Source: Sphingobium faniae (GTDB lineage: Bacteria > Pseudomonadota > Alphaproteobacteria > Sphingomonadales > Sphingomonadaceae). From it: a stretch of 64,000 bases of DNA. The stretch spans positions 67,984 through 131,983 of the forward strand of contig FMTU01000008.1 in the NCBI GenBank assembly GCA_900100475.1. The letters are read 5' to 3'. The notes under the pieces are model-generated. The model searched no databases and was not told the origin of the DNA. It saw only the letters and a program-made list of their open reading frames with translations. Made by a program: the position numbers and the translations under genes. The stretch's first letter is position 1. Every line of letters begins with the position of its first letter. Positions 18,504 through 29,673 of the stretch are shown piece by piece.

Positions 18504-21344
18504 GTGAAAACATTTTCAAAAAGGGCAGTTTTGCGTAGCAGCGCGGCTCCGCTCATCCTGATCGGATCGTTCGCATCCATCGGGGCGGCGGCGCAGGAGG
18601 CGCCCCAGGGTGCCGCAGACGAAAGCGAAGCGACCATCATCGTCACGGGTTCGCGCATCTCGCGGCCTGATCTGGAAGCATCCAGTCCGGTGACAATGCT
18701 GAGCCAGGAACAGTTCAAGCAGAGCAACTCGGCGACGGTGGAAAAGCTGTTGGCCCAGAATCCGCAATTCGTTCCTGCCATCGCTTCGACCGTCAATAAC
18801 GGCAACCCCGGCGTTGCAACCGTCGACCTTCGCGGTCTGGGCGATCAGCGCACTCTGGTGCTGGTCAACGGCAAGCGTCAGGTCGCGTTTGACTCGCAGG
18901 GCGCTGTCGACGTCAACGCCATTCCGGTTGCCCTTATCAAGCGCGTCGACGTGCTGACGGGCGGCGCATCGGCCGTTTACGGTTCCGACGCTGTGGCCGG
19001 CGTGGTGAACTTCATTCTGGATGAACGCTTCACCGGGCTACAGGCCGACGCCTCATCGCAGATCACTTCGCGGGGCGACGGCCAAGTTTACGACCTCTCG
19101 CTGACCGGCGGTCTGGAATTCGGCGGCGGCCGCGGCAATATCGTCGTCTCTGGCGGCTACACCAAGCGCTCCGTCGTCTATCAGGGCTCGCGCGGCTATG
19201 CGAACCCGGCCCGCGCCTCTGCAGACCTGTCGCCGGGCGGCAGTTCGACGGCGGTCCCCACTGTCATCGACAACACTTTCGACGACAACGACACCCCTTA
19301 TTATCAGATCGGGGCGAACAACGACTTCGTTCCCTATTATCAGCCTTATAATTACGCGCCGCCCAATTATCTGGTCGTGCCGCAGGAACGTTATACGGCC
19401 ACCGCTCTGCTGCGATATGAACTGACCGACGGGATCGAGTTCTTCGGCCGCGGCAATTTCATGCATTCCAAGGTGAATAGCCAATCGGCGCCGACCGGAA
19501 CCTTCGGCTATCCGTTCGATATTCACCCCGACAATGCATTCCTGACGGATCAGCAGCGCAACCTGCTGTTCAACAGCCCGAATTCGATCATCAATCCGGA
19601 CGGTTCCACTACGGTCGGCATTCGCCGTCGCATCGTGGAAAGCGGCGGCCGGACCACGACCTATGACAATAAGGCATGGCAGATCGTCGGTGGCCTGCGT
19701 GGCGAGATCAATAGCCTGAACTGGGAAGTCTTCGCCCAATATAGCCAATCCAAGCGCAACATCGCCTATCTCAACGACATCACCTATGACCGGACCGCGC
19801 AGGCGCTGGACGCGGTGATGGGGCCAAATGGCGCCCAGTGTCGCGACACGTCCAACGGTTGCGTTCCGCTCAACCTGTTCACCAACGATCCGATCGGCCC
19901 CGATGCGCTGGGCTTCATCCTGACCGGCGGCCGCCAGAAGGACAAGACCACGCAGTTCGTGGCCGGGGGGTCGTTGTCGGGCGACATTGCCGGGCTTTCC
20001 AGCCCGTGGGCCGACAACCCCGTCGCTTTCGCCGTCGGCGTCGAATATCGCCGGGAAAGCGCCCGCACCGCAGTGGACGACGCATATGCTTCGGGCGACC
20101 TGATCGGTTACGGCCAAGGCTTCAATCTGGCGCCCTATCATTTCGACACCAAGGAAATCTTCGGCGAACTGCGCGTTCCGCTGGTGACGGACAAGCCCTT
20201 CTTCCACTCGCTCAGCCTGGAGCTTGGCTACCGCTATTCCGACTATTCGACGGTCGGCGGCGTCCATGCCTATAAGGCGGGGGGCGATTGGGCGCCGGCG
20301 CGCGGCATCCGGTTCCGTGGCCTCTACCAGCGCGCGGTTCGCGCACCCAATATCTATGAACTGACCTCGCCTCCGGTGTCCACCATCGACAATCTGGCGT
20401 CCGACCCATGTTCCGACGGCAAGCCGGCCGGCAATCCGACGCTGACCGCGCTTTGCCTTGGTACGGGCGCCCCCGGTTCGACATACAACGTCAACAATAT
20501 CCCCGGTCCCGTGGCCGGGCAGATCAACGCCTTTGGTGGCGGCAGTCTCGACCTCAAGGCGGAAAAATCCGATACTTATACCCTTGGCGTCGTCCTGACC
20601 CCGGATCAGGTGCCCGGCCTGTCGGTGTCGGTCGACTGGTTCGATATCACCATCAGCAATGCGATCGATGCGTTGGGCGGATCGCCGCAGAATGTCGTTG
20701 ATGGCTGCTATCTGGTCGCGCAGGATCTCAACAGCCCCTATTGTCAGGCGATCACACGCAACAGACAGACCGGATCGTTGAGCGGCGCAATAGCCTATGG
20801 CGTCGATCAGGGTCTGGCGAACAGCGCCTTCCTGCAAACCAAGGGCATCGACGTTGGCGTGAACTACAACCATCGCGTGGGCGCATCGGGCAATCTTGCT
20901 GTCACGATCAACGGCACATGGCTGGATACCTATGCGAAGCAGGGCGCGACGTTCGTGCCAGTCACCGAATGCGCGGGCCGCTTCGGCTTCGCCTGCAATC
21001 TTGCGCCGATTCCCGAGTGGAAGCATGTGGCTGCTCTGACATATTCCAACAGCGGTTTCTCGCTGATGGGGCGCTGGCGCTATTTCGGCAAGGTGAGGCA
21101 GGACGAAGGCACGGACATCCTCGTCTCCTCGATCAAGGCGCAGAACTATTTCGACGCGACCCTGACGGTCGATATCGAAAAGCGCTTCACCTTGCGGCTG
21201 GGCGTGGAAAACCTGTTCGACAAACAACCGCCGGTCGTGGGTGCGGAAGCGGGCAGCACGACGCACAACGCCGCCAACACCTTCCCGACCGTCTATGACG
21301 CTCTGGGCCGTCAGTTCTTCGCAGGCATCACCGCGAAGTTCTGA
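18504..21344 (+). CDS. TonB-dependent receptor
   Basis: Outer-membrane active transporter, 946 residues. A signal peptide is followed by a TonB-box-like ATIIVTGSRISRPD, a plug domain (LRGLGDQRTLVLVNGKRQV, then VDVLTGGASAVYGSDAVAGVVNFIL) and a C-terminal 22-strand barrel ending in the typical Phe. The GTG at 18504 is supported by AAGGGA seven bases upstream; earlier in-frame ATGs lack a ribosome site. The substrate is not readable; receptors with this TGSRI plug type often serve oligosaccharide or peptide uptake. It is followed by a strong bidirectional terminator. Confidence 0.92.
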   Translation: MKTFSKRAVLRSSAAPLILIGSFASIGAAAQEAPQGAADESEATIIVTGSRISRPDLEASSPVTMLSQEQFKQSNSATVEKLLAQNPQFVPAIASTVNNGNPGVATVDLRGLGDQRTLVLVNGKRQVAFDSQGAVDVNAIPVALIKRVDVLTGGASAVYGSDAVAGVVNFILDERFTGLQADASSQITSRGDGQVYDLSLTGGLEFGGGRGNIVVSGGYTKRSVVYQGSRGYANPARASADLSPGGSSTAVPTVIDNTFDDNDTPYYQIGANNDFVPYYQPYNYAPPNYLVVPQERYTATALLRYELTDGIEFFGRGNFMHSKVNSQSAPTGTFGYPFDIHPDNAFLTDQQRNLLFNSPNSIINPDGSTTVGIRRRIVESGGRTTTYDNKAWQIVGGLRGEINSLNWEVFAQYSQSKRNIAYLNDITYDRTAQALDAVMGPNGAQCRDTSNGCVPLNLFTNDPIGPDALGFILTGGRQKDKTTQFVAGGSLSGDIAGLSSPWADNPVAFAVGVEYRRESARTAVDDAYASGDLIGYGQGFNLAPYHFDTKEIFGELRVPLVTDKPFFHSLSLELGYRYSDYSTVGGVHAYKAGGDWAPARGIRFRGLYQRAVRAPNIYELTSPPVSTIDNLASDPCSDGKPAGNPTLTALCLGTGAPGSTYNVNNIPGPVAGQINAFGGGSLDLKAEKSDTYTLGVVLTPDQVPGLSVSVDWFDITISNAIDALGGSPQNVVDGCYLVAQDLNSPYCQAITRNRQTGSLSGAIAYGVDQGLANSAFLQTKGIDVGVNYNHRVGASGNLAVTINGTWLDTYAKQGATFVPVTECAGRFGFACNLAPIPEWKHVAALTYSNSGFSLMGRWRYFGKVRQDEGTDILVSSIKAQNYFDATLTVDIEKRFTLRLGVENLFDKQPPVVGAEAGSTTHNAANTFPTVYDALGRQFFAGITAKF

Positions 21345-21363
21345 ATCCAGATGTCATGAGAAA

Positions 21364-21398
21364 AAAAGAAGGGCGGCTCCACAGGCCGCCCTTCTTTT
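21364..21398. terminator. Bidirectional intrinsic terminator (TonB receptor / clpB)
   Basis: AAAAGAAGGGCGGC (21364-21377) pairs perfectly with GCCGCCCTTCTTTT (21385-21398) around a 7-base loop. The flanking A- and T-runs give a U-tract on either strand, as expected for two convergent genes. Confidence 0.92.
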
Positions 21399-21416
21399 AT
21401 GCTCGTCGTCGCTGAT

Positions 21417-23996
<2,580 letters not shown>

Positions 23997-24108
23997 GACA
24001 TCCCCTTCCATTGCTGCCGACGATGTAATGTTGCCAAAAAGCAACACAAGAGGCGCTACGCAATTATCCTATTTGACCGCTCCGAAAACGCATCACCTCG
24101 CCATGTCG

Positions 24109-25726
24109 TTATGGTTTCGCTGCCTTGGCCTGCCCCGGCGCGAAGGCGTCGCCGAAAAAGTCCCCTTCATACCAGCGCGGCGCCTCCGCCGCATCGGCGA
24201 TCCCGCGCGCGATCGCATAGTTGACCCGCGCGAACTTCGCCGCCGCCTGCCAGTGGAAGGGCAGGTCGATCTGGTCGGACGGCTTGTGATAGTTCGTCTT
24301 GAGGAAATGCTCGAACGCCGCTTTCCCCGGCCCGGCAAAGCCCGTCATCAGGAATACCGAAGGCACGGAAGCGATAATGGTCGGAGCGCGTGAACAGACC
24401 TTCGGCGGGCAGGGGATCGGGCGATAGCGCAATGCCTTCCGACTTCGCCGCCGTTTCCACGATCGGCCCCAGCGTCGAATGTTCCGCGCCGAAAGCCACG
24501 ATGTCCTGAAAATCATAGGTCAGGATCGGCATGTCCAGATTGACCACGCCGACCAGCTTGCCGCCCGCGGGCAGCACGGAGTTCTTCGCCAGATATTGCG
24601 ATCCCAGCAGCCCGTCCTCTTCCGCCGTCACCGCCGCGAACAGGATGGAACGTCTGGGCCGTGTCCCGCTCTGTGCAAAGGCTTTCGCGACAGCCAGCAT
24701 GGTCGCGACGCCCGAAGCATTGTCCATCGCGCCGTTGAAGATCTTGTCCTTGCCCGGCGTCTCCGGCTTCACCCCCACATGGTCGAGATGCGCCATCAAC
24801 AGCACATATTCATGGGCCAGCGCGGGATCGGAGCCGGGGATCACCGCCAGCACATTGCTGCTGGGCGCGGTGGCCACGCTGCTCGCGCGGTCGATGCGGA
24901 CGGCGGGCTTGAGCGCAAAGCCCCTGGGCCGCCCGCCCCTCTTCTTCGCCTCGGCCCGGATCGCCCCCAGCGTCCGCCCGGACCCGGCGAACAAAGCCTC
25001 CGCCGCCGCGCCGTTCGCATAGGCCGAACCCCTGATGCCCGGCGTCCGGACATACAGCCGCCCGTCCGGCTGCATCCAACCGACGCTGGGTTCCATGGCC
25101 CGCTCCTGCAACCGCTCCCACGGCATCCGCGCCAGCATCCCGGCGCTGGGAATGGTGATAAGGCCGATAGCCCCTGCCCTCTGTGCGACCTGCGTTTTTT
25201 CCGCCGCCAGATGCGCGCCGATTTCGCTCGGCATCCCGACGGGCGAGCCGGACAGCGCCACCGCCCATTTGCCCTTGAGGTCAAGGCCCGCATAATCGTC
25301 GATCTTCTCCCGCTCCGACTGAAGCCCGTAACCGACGAACACCGCGCCCGCCTCCAGACTTTGCTTCGGCTCCCGCCCGAAAGCGCCGATCACGACATCG
25401 CCGCCATTGTCGAACGTCCTGCCGCCGATGGTGAGGCTGGCGGGGCTATCCTTCTCCAGCGTCGCCAGCGTCAGCGTCACCGGTTGATACCAGCTATCGG
25501 GCACGGCCTGCTCCAGCCCCAGCGCCGTGAAGCGCGCCGCCACATAGCGCGCCGCCAGGTCATAGCCCCTCGTGCCGCCATCGCGCCCTTCCAGCAGGTC
25601 ATCGGCGAGAAAGCCGATATCGGCGCGGATCGCATCGGATGAAAATGCGGGCGTCTCCTGCGCGCCAAGGGGAGCGGCAAGCGCCATGGACAGGGCGGAA
25701 ACGAGAAGGGCGGCGCGAAGGGCCAT
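24109..25726 (-). pseudogene. M28-family aminopeptidase, frameshifted
   Basis: Exported zinc peptidase split between two frames. The first frame starts at 25726 (MALRAALLVSALSMALAAPL signal peptide) and carries metal-site segments MAHLDHVGVKPE, GAMDNASGVATML and VTAEEDGLLGSQYLAKN up to RSDHYRF near 24375. Homology then jumps to the other frame, PSVFLMTGFAGPG through NYHKPSD to a stop at 24109. Family members have about five residues between RF and PSVFLM; here only four bases lie between, so roughly 11 bases seem to be missing. The downstream His of NYHKPSD, a likely zinc ligand, is lost from the first frame. A sequencing error cannot be excluded. Confidence 0.8.
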
Positions 25727-25877
25727 GGGAGCGAACCTTTTCCGTTGATGGATGCCGCCGAGCCTATCCGTCGCGCCCTTGCTGTCCAGCGGAAAGCGTA
25801 TTGCGTCCCTAAAGCGCCCCGCTATGGTGCGGGGAAGGCGGCTCCCGCCACGTTCCATTGATCCTCATGAGGCGCTC

Positions 25878-28745
25878 ATGACCCTTCTCTCTTCTACCCG
25901 TCGAGTGGCATGGATGCTCGGCCTGTCTTCGTTCGCGCTGACCATGCCGGTGGTGGCCATGGCCGCGCCCTCGACGGCAGCGGTCGCTCCCGCGCCGCTT
26001 TCCAGCCTGGTGGCAAAGGTCGACATTCCCTATGAGCAGTTCACGCTGAAGAACGGCCTGCGCGTCATCGTCCACACCGACCGCAAGGCGCCGGTGGTGG
26101 CCGTGTCGGTCTGGTATCATGTGGGATCGCGCTTTGAACCGGCGGGCAAGACCGGCTTTGCCCATCTGTTCGAGCATCTGATGTTCTACGGCTCTGAAAA
26201 TGCGGACGGTCCCTTTTTCGGGCGGCTGGAGGACATCGGCGCGACCGACTGGAACGGCACGACCTGGTTCGACCGCACCAATTATTTCGAGACGGTGCCG
26301 ACCGGCGCGCTCGACCGGGCGCTGTTCCTCGAATCCGACCGCATGGGCCATCTGCTCGGCGCGGTGACGCAGGTGAAACTCGATACCCAGCGCGGCGTCG
26401 TCCAGAATGAAAAGCGCATGGGCGAGAATGAACCTTATGGCCTTGTCGAATATGCCCAGCTTGCCGCCATGCTGCCGGAGGGTCATCCCTATCGCCACTC
26501 CACCATCGGCTCGATGGCGGACCTGAACGCAGCCAGCCTTGGCGACGTGCAGAACTGGTTCAAGACGCATTATGGCCCCAACAACGCCGTGCTGGTGCTG
26601 GCGGGCGACATCGACGTGGCGACGGCCAGGGCGAAGGTCGAAAAATGGTTCGGCAACATCGCCGCCGGCCCCGCGCCGCAGGATGTGGATGCGACCGTGC
26701 CAACGCTCGACAAGGATGTCGAGAAGGTGATGCATGACAATGTCGCCGCCACGCGCCTCTATCGCAACTGGATCGTGCCGGGGGTCAATTCCCCTGATCT
26801 GCAACAGCTCGATCTGGCGATGTCGGTCTTCGGCGGGCTGGCTTCTTCGCGGCTCGACAACATCCTGGTCAAGGACGAGAAGGTCGCCGTCGGGGTCAAG
26901 GCCGGCATCCAGCCCTTCGAGAAGCTCTCCATCGCCGAGATCACGGTGGACGTGAAGCCGGGCGCGGACCCAGTGGCGGTAGGCCAGCGGCTGGACCAGC
27001 TTCTCGCCGACTATCTCGCCAAAGGGCCGAGCGCCGATGAAGTGCTCCGCGCCGCGACGCAGCAGGTGTCGGGCACGATTTCCGGACTGGAGAAGGTCGG
27101 CGGTTTCAGCGGCAAGGCGGTGACGCTGGCCGAAGGCGCGGTCTATTCCGACGATCCCGGCAAATATAAGCAGGACCTGGCCGCCTATGCCGCCGCCACG
27201 CCGCAATCGGTGAGCGAGGCCGCACGCAAATGGCTGGGACGCCCGGTCTTTCGCCTGATGGTCGCGCCTGGCGAGCGGTCGGCGCAGGACAATGCCCTGG
27301 CGGGCAATGCGACGCACAAGCCCGCCTTCTTCCGCGATCCCAAGACGCCCGCACCCACCGCCGCGCAGCCGCCTGAGCCGACCAGAATCGCCGAGCCGCC
27401 GATCGCGCCGGTCGCCGACCTCATATTCCCCAAGGTCGAACATGCGAAGCTGAAGAACGGCATCCCTATTGTCTTCGCCCGCCGCGCGACCGTGCCGGTG
27501 GTGCGCGTGTCTGTCTCCTTCGACGCTGGCAACGCCGCCGACGACAGGACGAAGCTGGGCACGGCGGCGCTCACCACCGCGCTGCTCGACGAAGGCACGA
27601 AGACGCGCAATTCCGTCCAGATCGCCGAGGAACAGGAACGGCTGGGCGCGTCGATCGGCGCGAAGAACGGCATGGATACGACCACGGTCGGCCTTTATGC
27701 GCTCAAGCCCAATCTGGACGCGTCGCTGGGGCTGCTGTCCGACATCATCCGCAATCCCGCCTTCGATCCCAAGGAGGTGGAGCGGCTGCGCGGCCAGCTC
27801 CTGACGCGCATCGCGGCGGAAAAGACCGAACCCATGCCGATCGCGCAGCGCCTGCTGCCGCCGCTGCTCTATGGGAAGGCGCATCCCTATGGCATCCCCT
27901 TCACCGGCTCCGGGACGGAAAGCGGCGTGAAGGCGGTGGTGCGGCAGGACCTGACCGCCTTCCACGACAGGTGGCTGCGACCCGACAATGCGACGATCTT
28001 CGTCACCGGCGACACGACGCTGAACGAGATCATGCCGCTGCTCGAAACACGCTTCGGCGACTGGAAGGCTCCGGCGGCGCAGAAGGGGACGAAACTCTTC
28101 CGCATGGACCGCATGGCGCGTCCGGCGCGGATCATTCTGGTGGACAAGCCGCAAAGCCCGCAGTCGATGATCCTCGCGGGCCAACTCACGGGCAAGCAGG
28201 GGACCGACAATCCGGTCGACCTCATCACCGCCAATGAAGTGCTGGGCGGCAGCAGCACCTCCCGCCTCATCATGGACCTGCGCGAAACGAAGGGCTGGGC
28301 CTATTATGCGGGCACCGCGCTGCCCGGCGTCAAGGAAGCGATCCCCCTGCTGGTCTTTGCTCCGGTCCAGACCGACAAGACCGGCGAGTCGATCATCGCG
28401 GCGCGCAAGGACATCAGCGACTTCCTGGCCACCAAGGGCACGACCGAGGCCGAACGCAACCAGACGATCAACAGCCAGATCCTCTCGCTCCCCGGCAGTT
28501 TTGAGACATCGTCCGATCTGCTGGGCGCGATGATGCGCAACAGCCTGCTGGGACGGCCGGACAATTATTACGAGACGCTGCCCGGCACCTATCGCGCGAT
28601 GACGGCGGCCGACATGGACAAGGCGGCGCGGGAGGCGATCGGCGCCGACCGGCTGATCTGGGTCGTGGTGGGCGACGCGAAACTGGTGCGGCCGCAGCTT
28701 GACGCGGTGGGCCTGCCGGTCGAGATGGGCACATTGGCCGATTGA
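25878..28745 (+). CDS. M16-family zinc metalloprotease (two fused M16 units)
   Basis: 955-residue exported protease of the pitrilysin/insulinase class. A signal peptide (about 1-30, ending VVAMAA) precedes the first M16 unit with the inverted zinc motif HLFEH (96-100) and the third ligand in VQNEKRMGENEPYG. The second unit (from about residue 520) has the fold pattern but no HxxEH, as in families where the second half is structural. The ATG at 25878 follows GAGG at six bases. It is divergent from the broken M28 peptidase; both may have served periplasmic peptide breakdown. Confidence 0.9.
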   Translation: MTLLSSTRRVAWMLGLSSFALTMPVVAMAAPSTAAVAPAPLSSLVAKVDIPYEQFTLKNGLRVIVHTDRKAPVVAVSVWYHVGSRFEPAGKTGFAHLFEHLMFYGSENADGPFFGRLEDIGATDWNGTTWFDRTNYFETVPTGALDRALFLESDRMGHLLGAVTQVKLDTQRGVVQNEKRMGENEPYGLVEYAQLAAMLPEGHPYRHSTIGSMADLNAASLGDVQNWFKTHYGPNNAVLVLAGDIDVATARAKVEKWFGNIAAGPAPQDVDATVPTLDKDVEKVMHDNVAATRLYRNWIVPGVNSPDLQQLDLAMSVFGGLASSRLDNILVKDEKVAVGVKAGIQPFEKLSIAEITVDVKPGADPVAVGQRLDQLLADYLAKGPSADEVLRAATQQVSGTISGLEKVGGFSGKAVTLAEGAVYSDDPGKYKQDLAAYAAATPQSVSEAARKWLGRPVFRLMVAPGERSAQDNALAGNATHKPAFFRDPKTPAPTAAQPPEPTRIAEPPIAPVADLIFPKVEHAKLKNGIPIVFARRATVPVVRVSVSFDAGNAADDRTKLGTAALTTALLDEGTKTRNSVQIAEEQERLGASIGAKNGMDTTTVGLYALKPNLDASLGLLSDIIRNPAFDPKEVERLRGQLLTRIAAEKTEPMPIAQRLLPPLLYGKAHPYGIPFTGSGTESGVKAVVRQDLTAFHDRWLRPDNATIFVTGDTTLNEIMPLLETRFGDWKAPAAQKGTKLFRMDRMARPARIILVDKPQSPQSMILAGQLTGKQGTDNPVDLITANEVLGGSSTSRLIMDLRETKGWAYYAGTALPGVKEAIPLLVFAPVQTDKTGESIIAARKDISDFLATKGTTEAERNQTINSQILSLPGSFETSSDLLGAMMRNSLLGRPDNYYETLPGTYRAMTAADMDKAAREAIGADRLIWVVVGDAKLVRPQLDAVGLPVEMGTLAD

Positions 28746-28769
28746 CGGTCACGCAAGGGAGACAAGGAC

Positions 28770-29072
28770 ATGGCAGCAGTGGACGGCGCTTATGATTGCG
28801 TCGCGAAGACGCCGATGGGCGACCAGAACGGCGTATTCACGGTCATCAGCAGCGGGGATCGCTTCAACGGCACCTTCGCGGGCATGATGGGATCGCTGGA
28901 CGTCAAGGACGGCGCGGTCGACGGCAACAAGCTGACATGGAAGATGGACATGACGCTGCCCATGCCGATGACGCTGGAATGCGAGGCCGCGGTGAGCGGC
29001 GACGCCATCACCGGGACGATGCAGCTTGGCGCGTTCGGCGCGGCGGGTTTTTCCGGCACGCGGCGGGCCTGA
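28770..29072 (+). CDS. Conserved hypothetical protein, 100 residues
   Basis: Small beta-rich protein (MAAVDGAYDCVAKTPMGDQN start) with Gly/Asp turns, a DGNKLTWKMDMTLPMPMTLE segment and a GTRRA end. I recall similar short proteins in other proteobacteria, without function. AAGGGAGACAAGGAC before the ATG is a good ribosome site, and it follows the M16 protease by 24 bases, so co-transcription is likely. No signal peptide is visible. Confidence 0.75.
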   Translation: MAAVDGAYDCVAKTPMGDQNGVFTVISSGDRFNGTFAGMMGSLDVKDGAVDGNKLTWKMDMTLPMPMTLECEAAVSGDAITGTMQLGAFGAAGFSGTRRA

Positions 29073-29112
29073 GCGAGCGGGAACGGAGGCTTCGCCAAAT
29101 GACCGGCCTTCG

Positions 29113-29145
29113 CCCATCCTTCTCCCCTTGCTGGAGAAGGATGGG
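29113..29145. repeat. Perfect 13-bp inverted repeat
   Basis: CCCATCCTTCTCC (29113-29125) and GGAGAAGGATGGG (29133-29145) are exact reverse complements around CCTTGCT. There is no T-run on either side. It could be a terminator-like hairpin ending the M16 unit or a dispersed extragenic repeat; the CTCCCCTTG core is common in such repeats of proteobacteria. Confidence 0.6.
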
Positions 29146-29188
29146 CAGCCTTGCCAAACCCCGCGTCGAACCGGAGCAAACCGCCTCC

Positions 29189-29217
29189 TTGACAGAATAC
29201 ATTAGTTAGCTATCTAA
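29189..29217 (+). promoter_or_regulatory. marR promoter with overlapping operator palindrome
   Basis: A perfect -35 TTGACA (29189-29194) is followed at 16-17 bases by a -10 candidate TATCTA/ATCTAA (29211-29217). The palindrome TTAGTTAGCTATCTAA (29202-29217, one mismatched pair) overlaps the -10, a classic place for MarR-type autorepression. The predicted start of transcription is about 29222-29224, essentially at the marR ATG. Confidence 0.65.
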
Positions 29218-29223
29218 GTATTA

Positions 29224-29673
29224 ATGCCGACTCTGGATCGCCAGCGCGCGCTTTCGCGCACCTTTGGGCCTGTAGCCCGGGGATGGTGGCAACTGGCGGA
29301 TCGGACGCTGGCGGAGATCGGGCTTTCCAATTCGGCGGGGTGGTGCCTGCTGCATCTGGACCGGATCGGGCCGCAGGCGCGCCAGATCGACCTGGCCGAG
29401 GCTTTGGAAATCTCCCAGCCCTCGCTGGTCCGCACCCTGCACCAACTGGAAGCGGCGAAGCTGGTCGAGCGCCTTCCCAACCCCGACGACCGGCGATCCA
29501 ACCGGCTGGCCCTGACCCCGGCGGGACAGGAACTGGTCGGTTCCATCCAGAAACGCCTCGACGAACTGCGCAACGCCTTGCTGGAGGATATTCCCGCGGC
29601 CGATATCGACACGAGCGTCCGCCTCATGGAAATGCTGGGGCGGCGCATGGCGGAGCGGCGCGCCGAACCATGA
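29224..29673 (+). CDS. MarR-family transcriptional regulator
   Basis: 149-residue winged-helix regulator. The DNA-binding region is IDLAEALEISQPSLVRTLHQ followed by the wing KLVERLPNPDDRRSNRLALT, typical of MarR/SlyA proteins that repress efflux genes and release DNA on binding phenolic ligands. It opens the efflux operon and overlaps the pump gene by 4 bases. There is no ribosome site ahead of its ATG and the promoter places the RNA 5' end at or next to the start codon, so translation is probably leaderless. Likely autoregulated through the palindrome at 29202-29217. Confidence 0.9.
   Translation: MPTLDRQRALSRTFGPVARGWWQLADRTLAEIGLSNSAGWCLLHLDRIGPQARQIDLAEALEISQPSLVRTLHQLEAAKLVERLPNPDDRRSNRLALTPAGQELVGSIQKRLDELRNALLEDIPAADIDTSVRLMEMLGRRMAERRAEP

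Noticed and set aside
19053..21266. 737-codon frame opposite the first TonB receptor
   Set aside because: Antisense artefact of codon bias; composition unlike real proteins of this organism.
24001..24100. Sigma-32 heat-shock promoter before clpB
   Set aside because: CTTG-like and CAACAT-like pieces exist but neither spacing nor -10 match is good enough to call.
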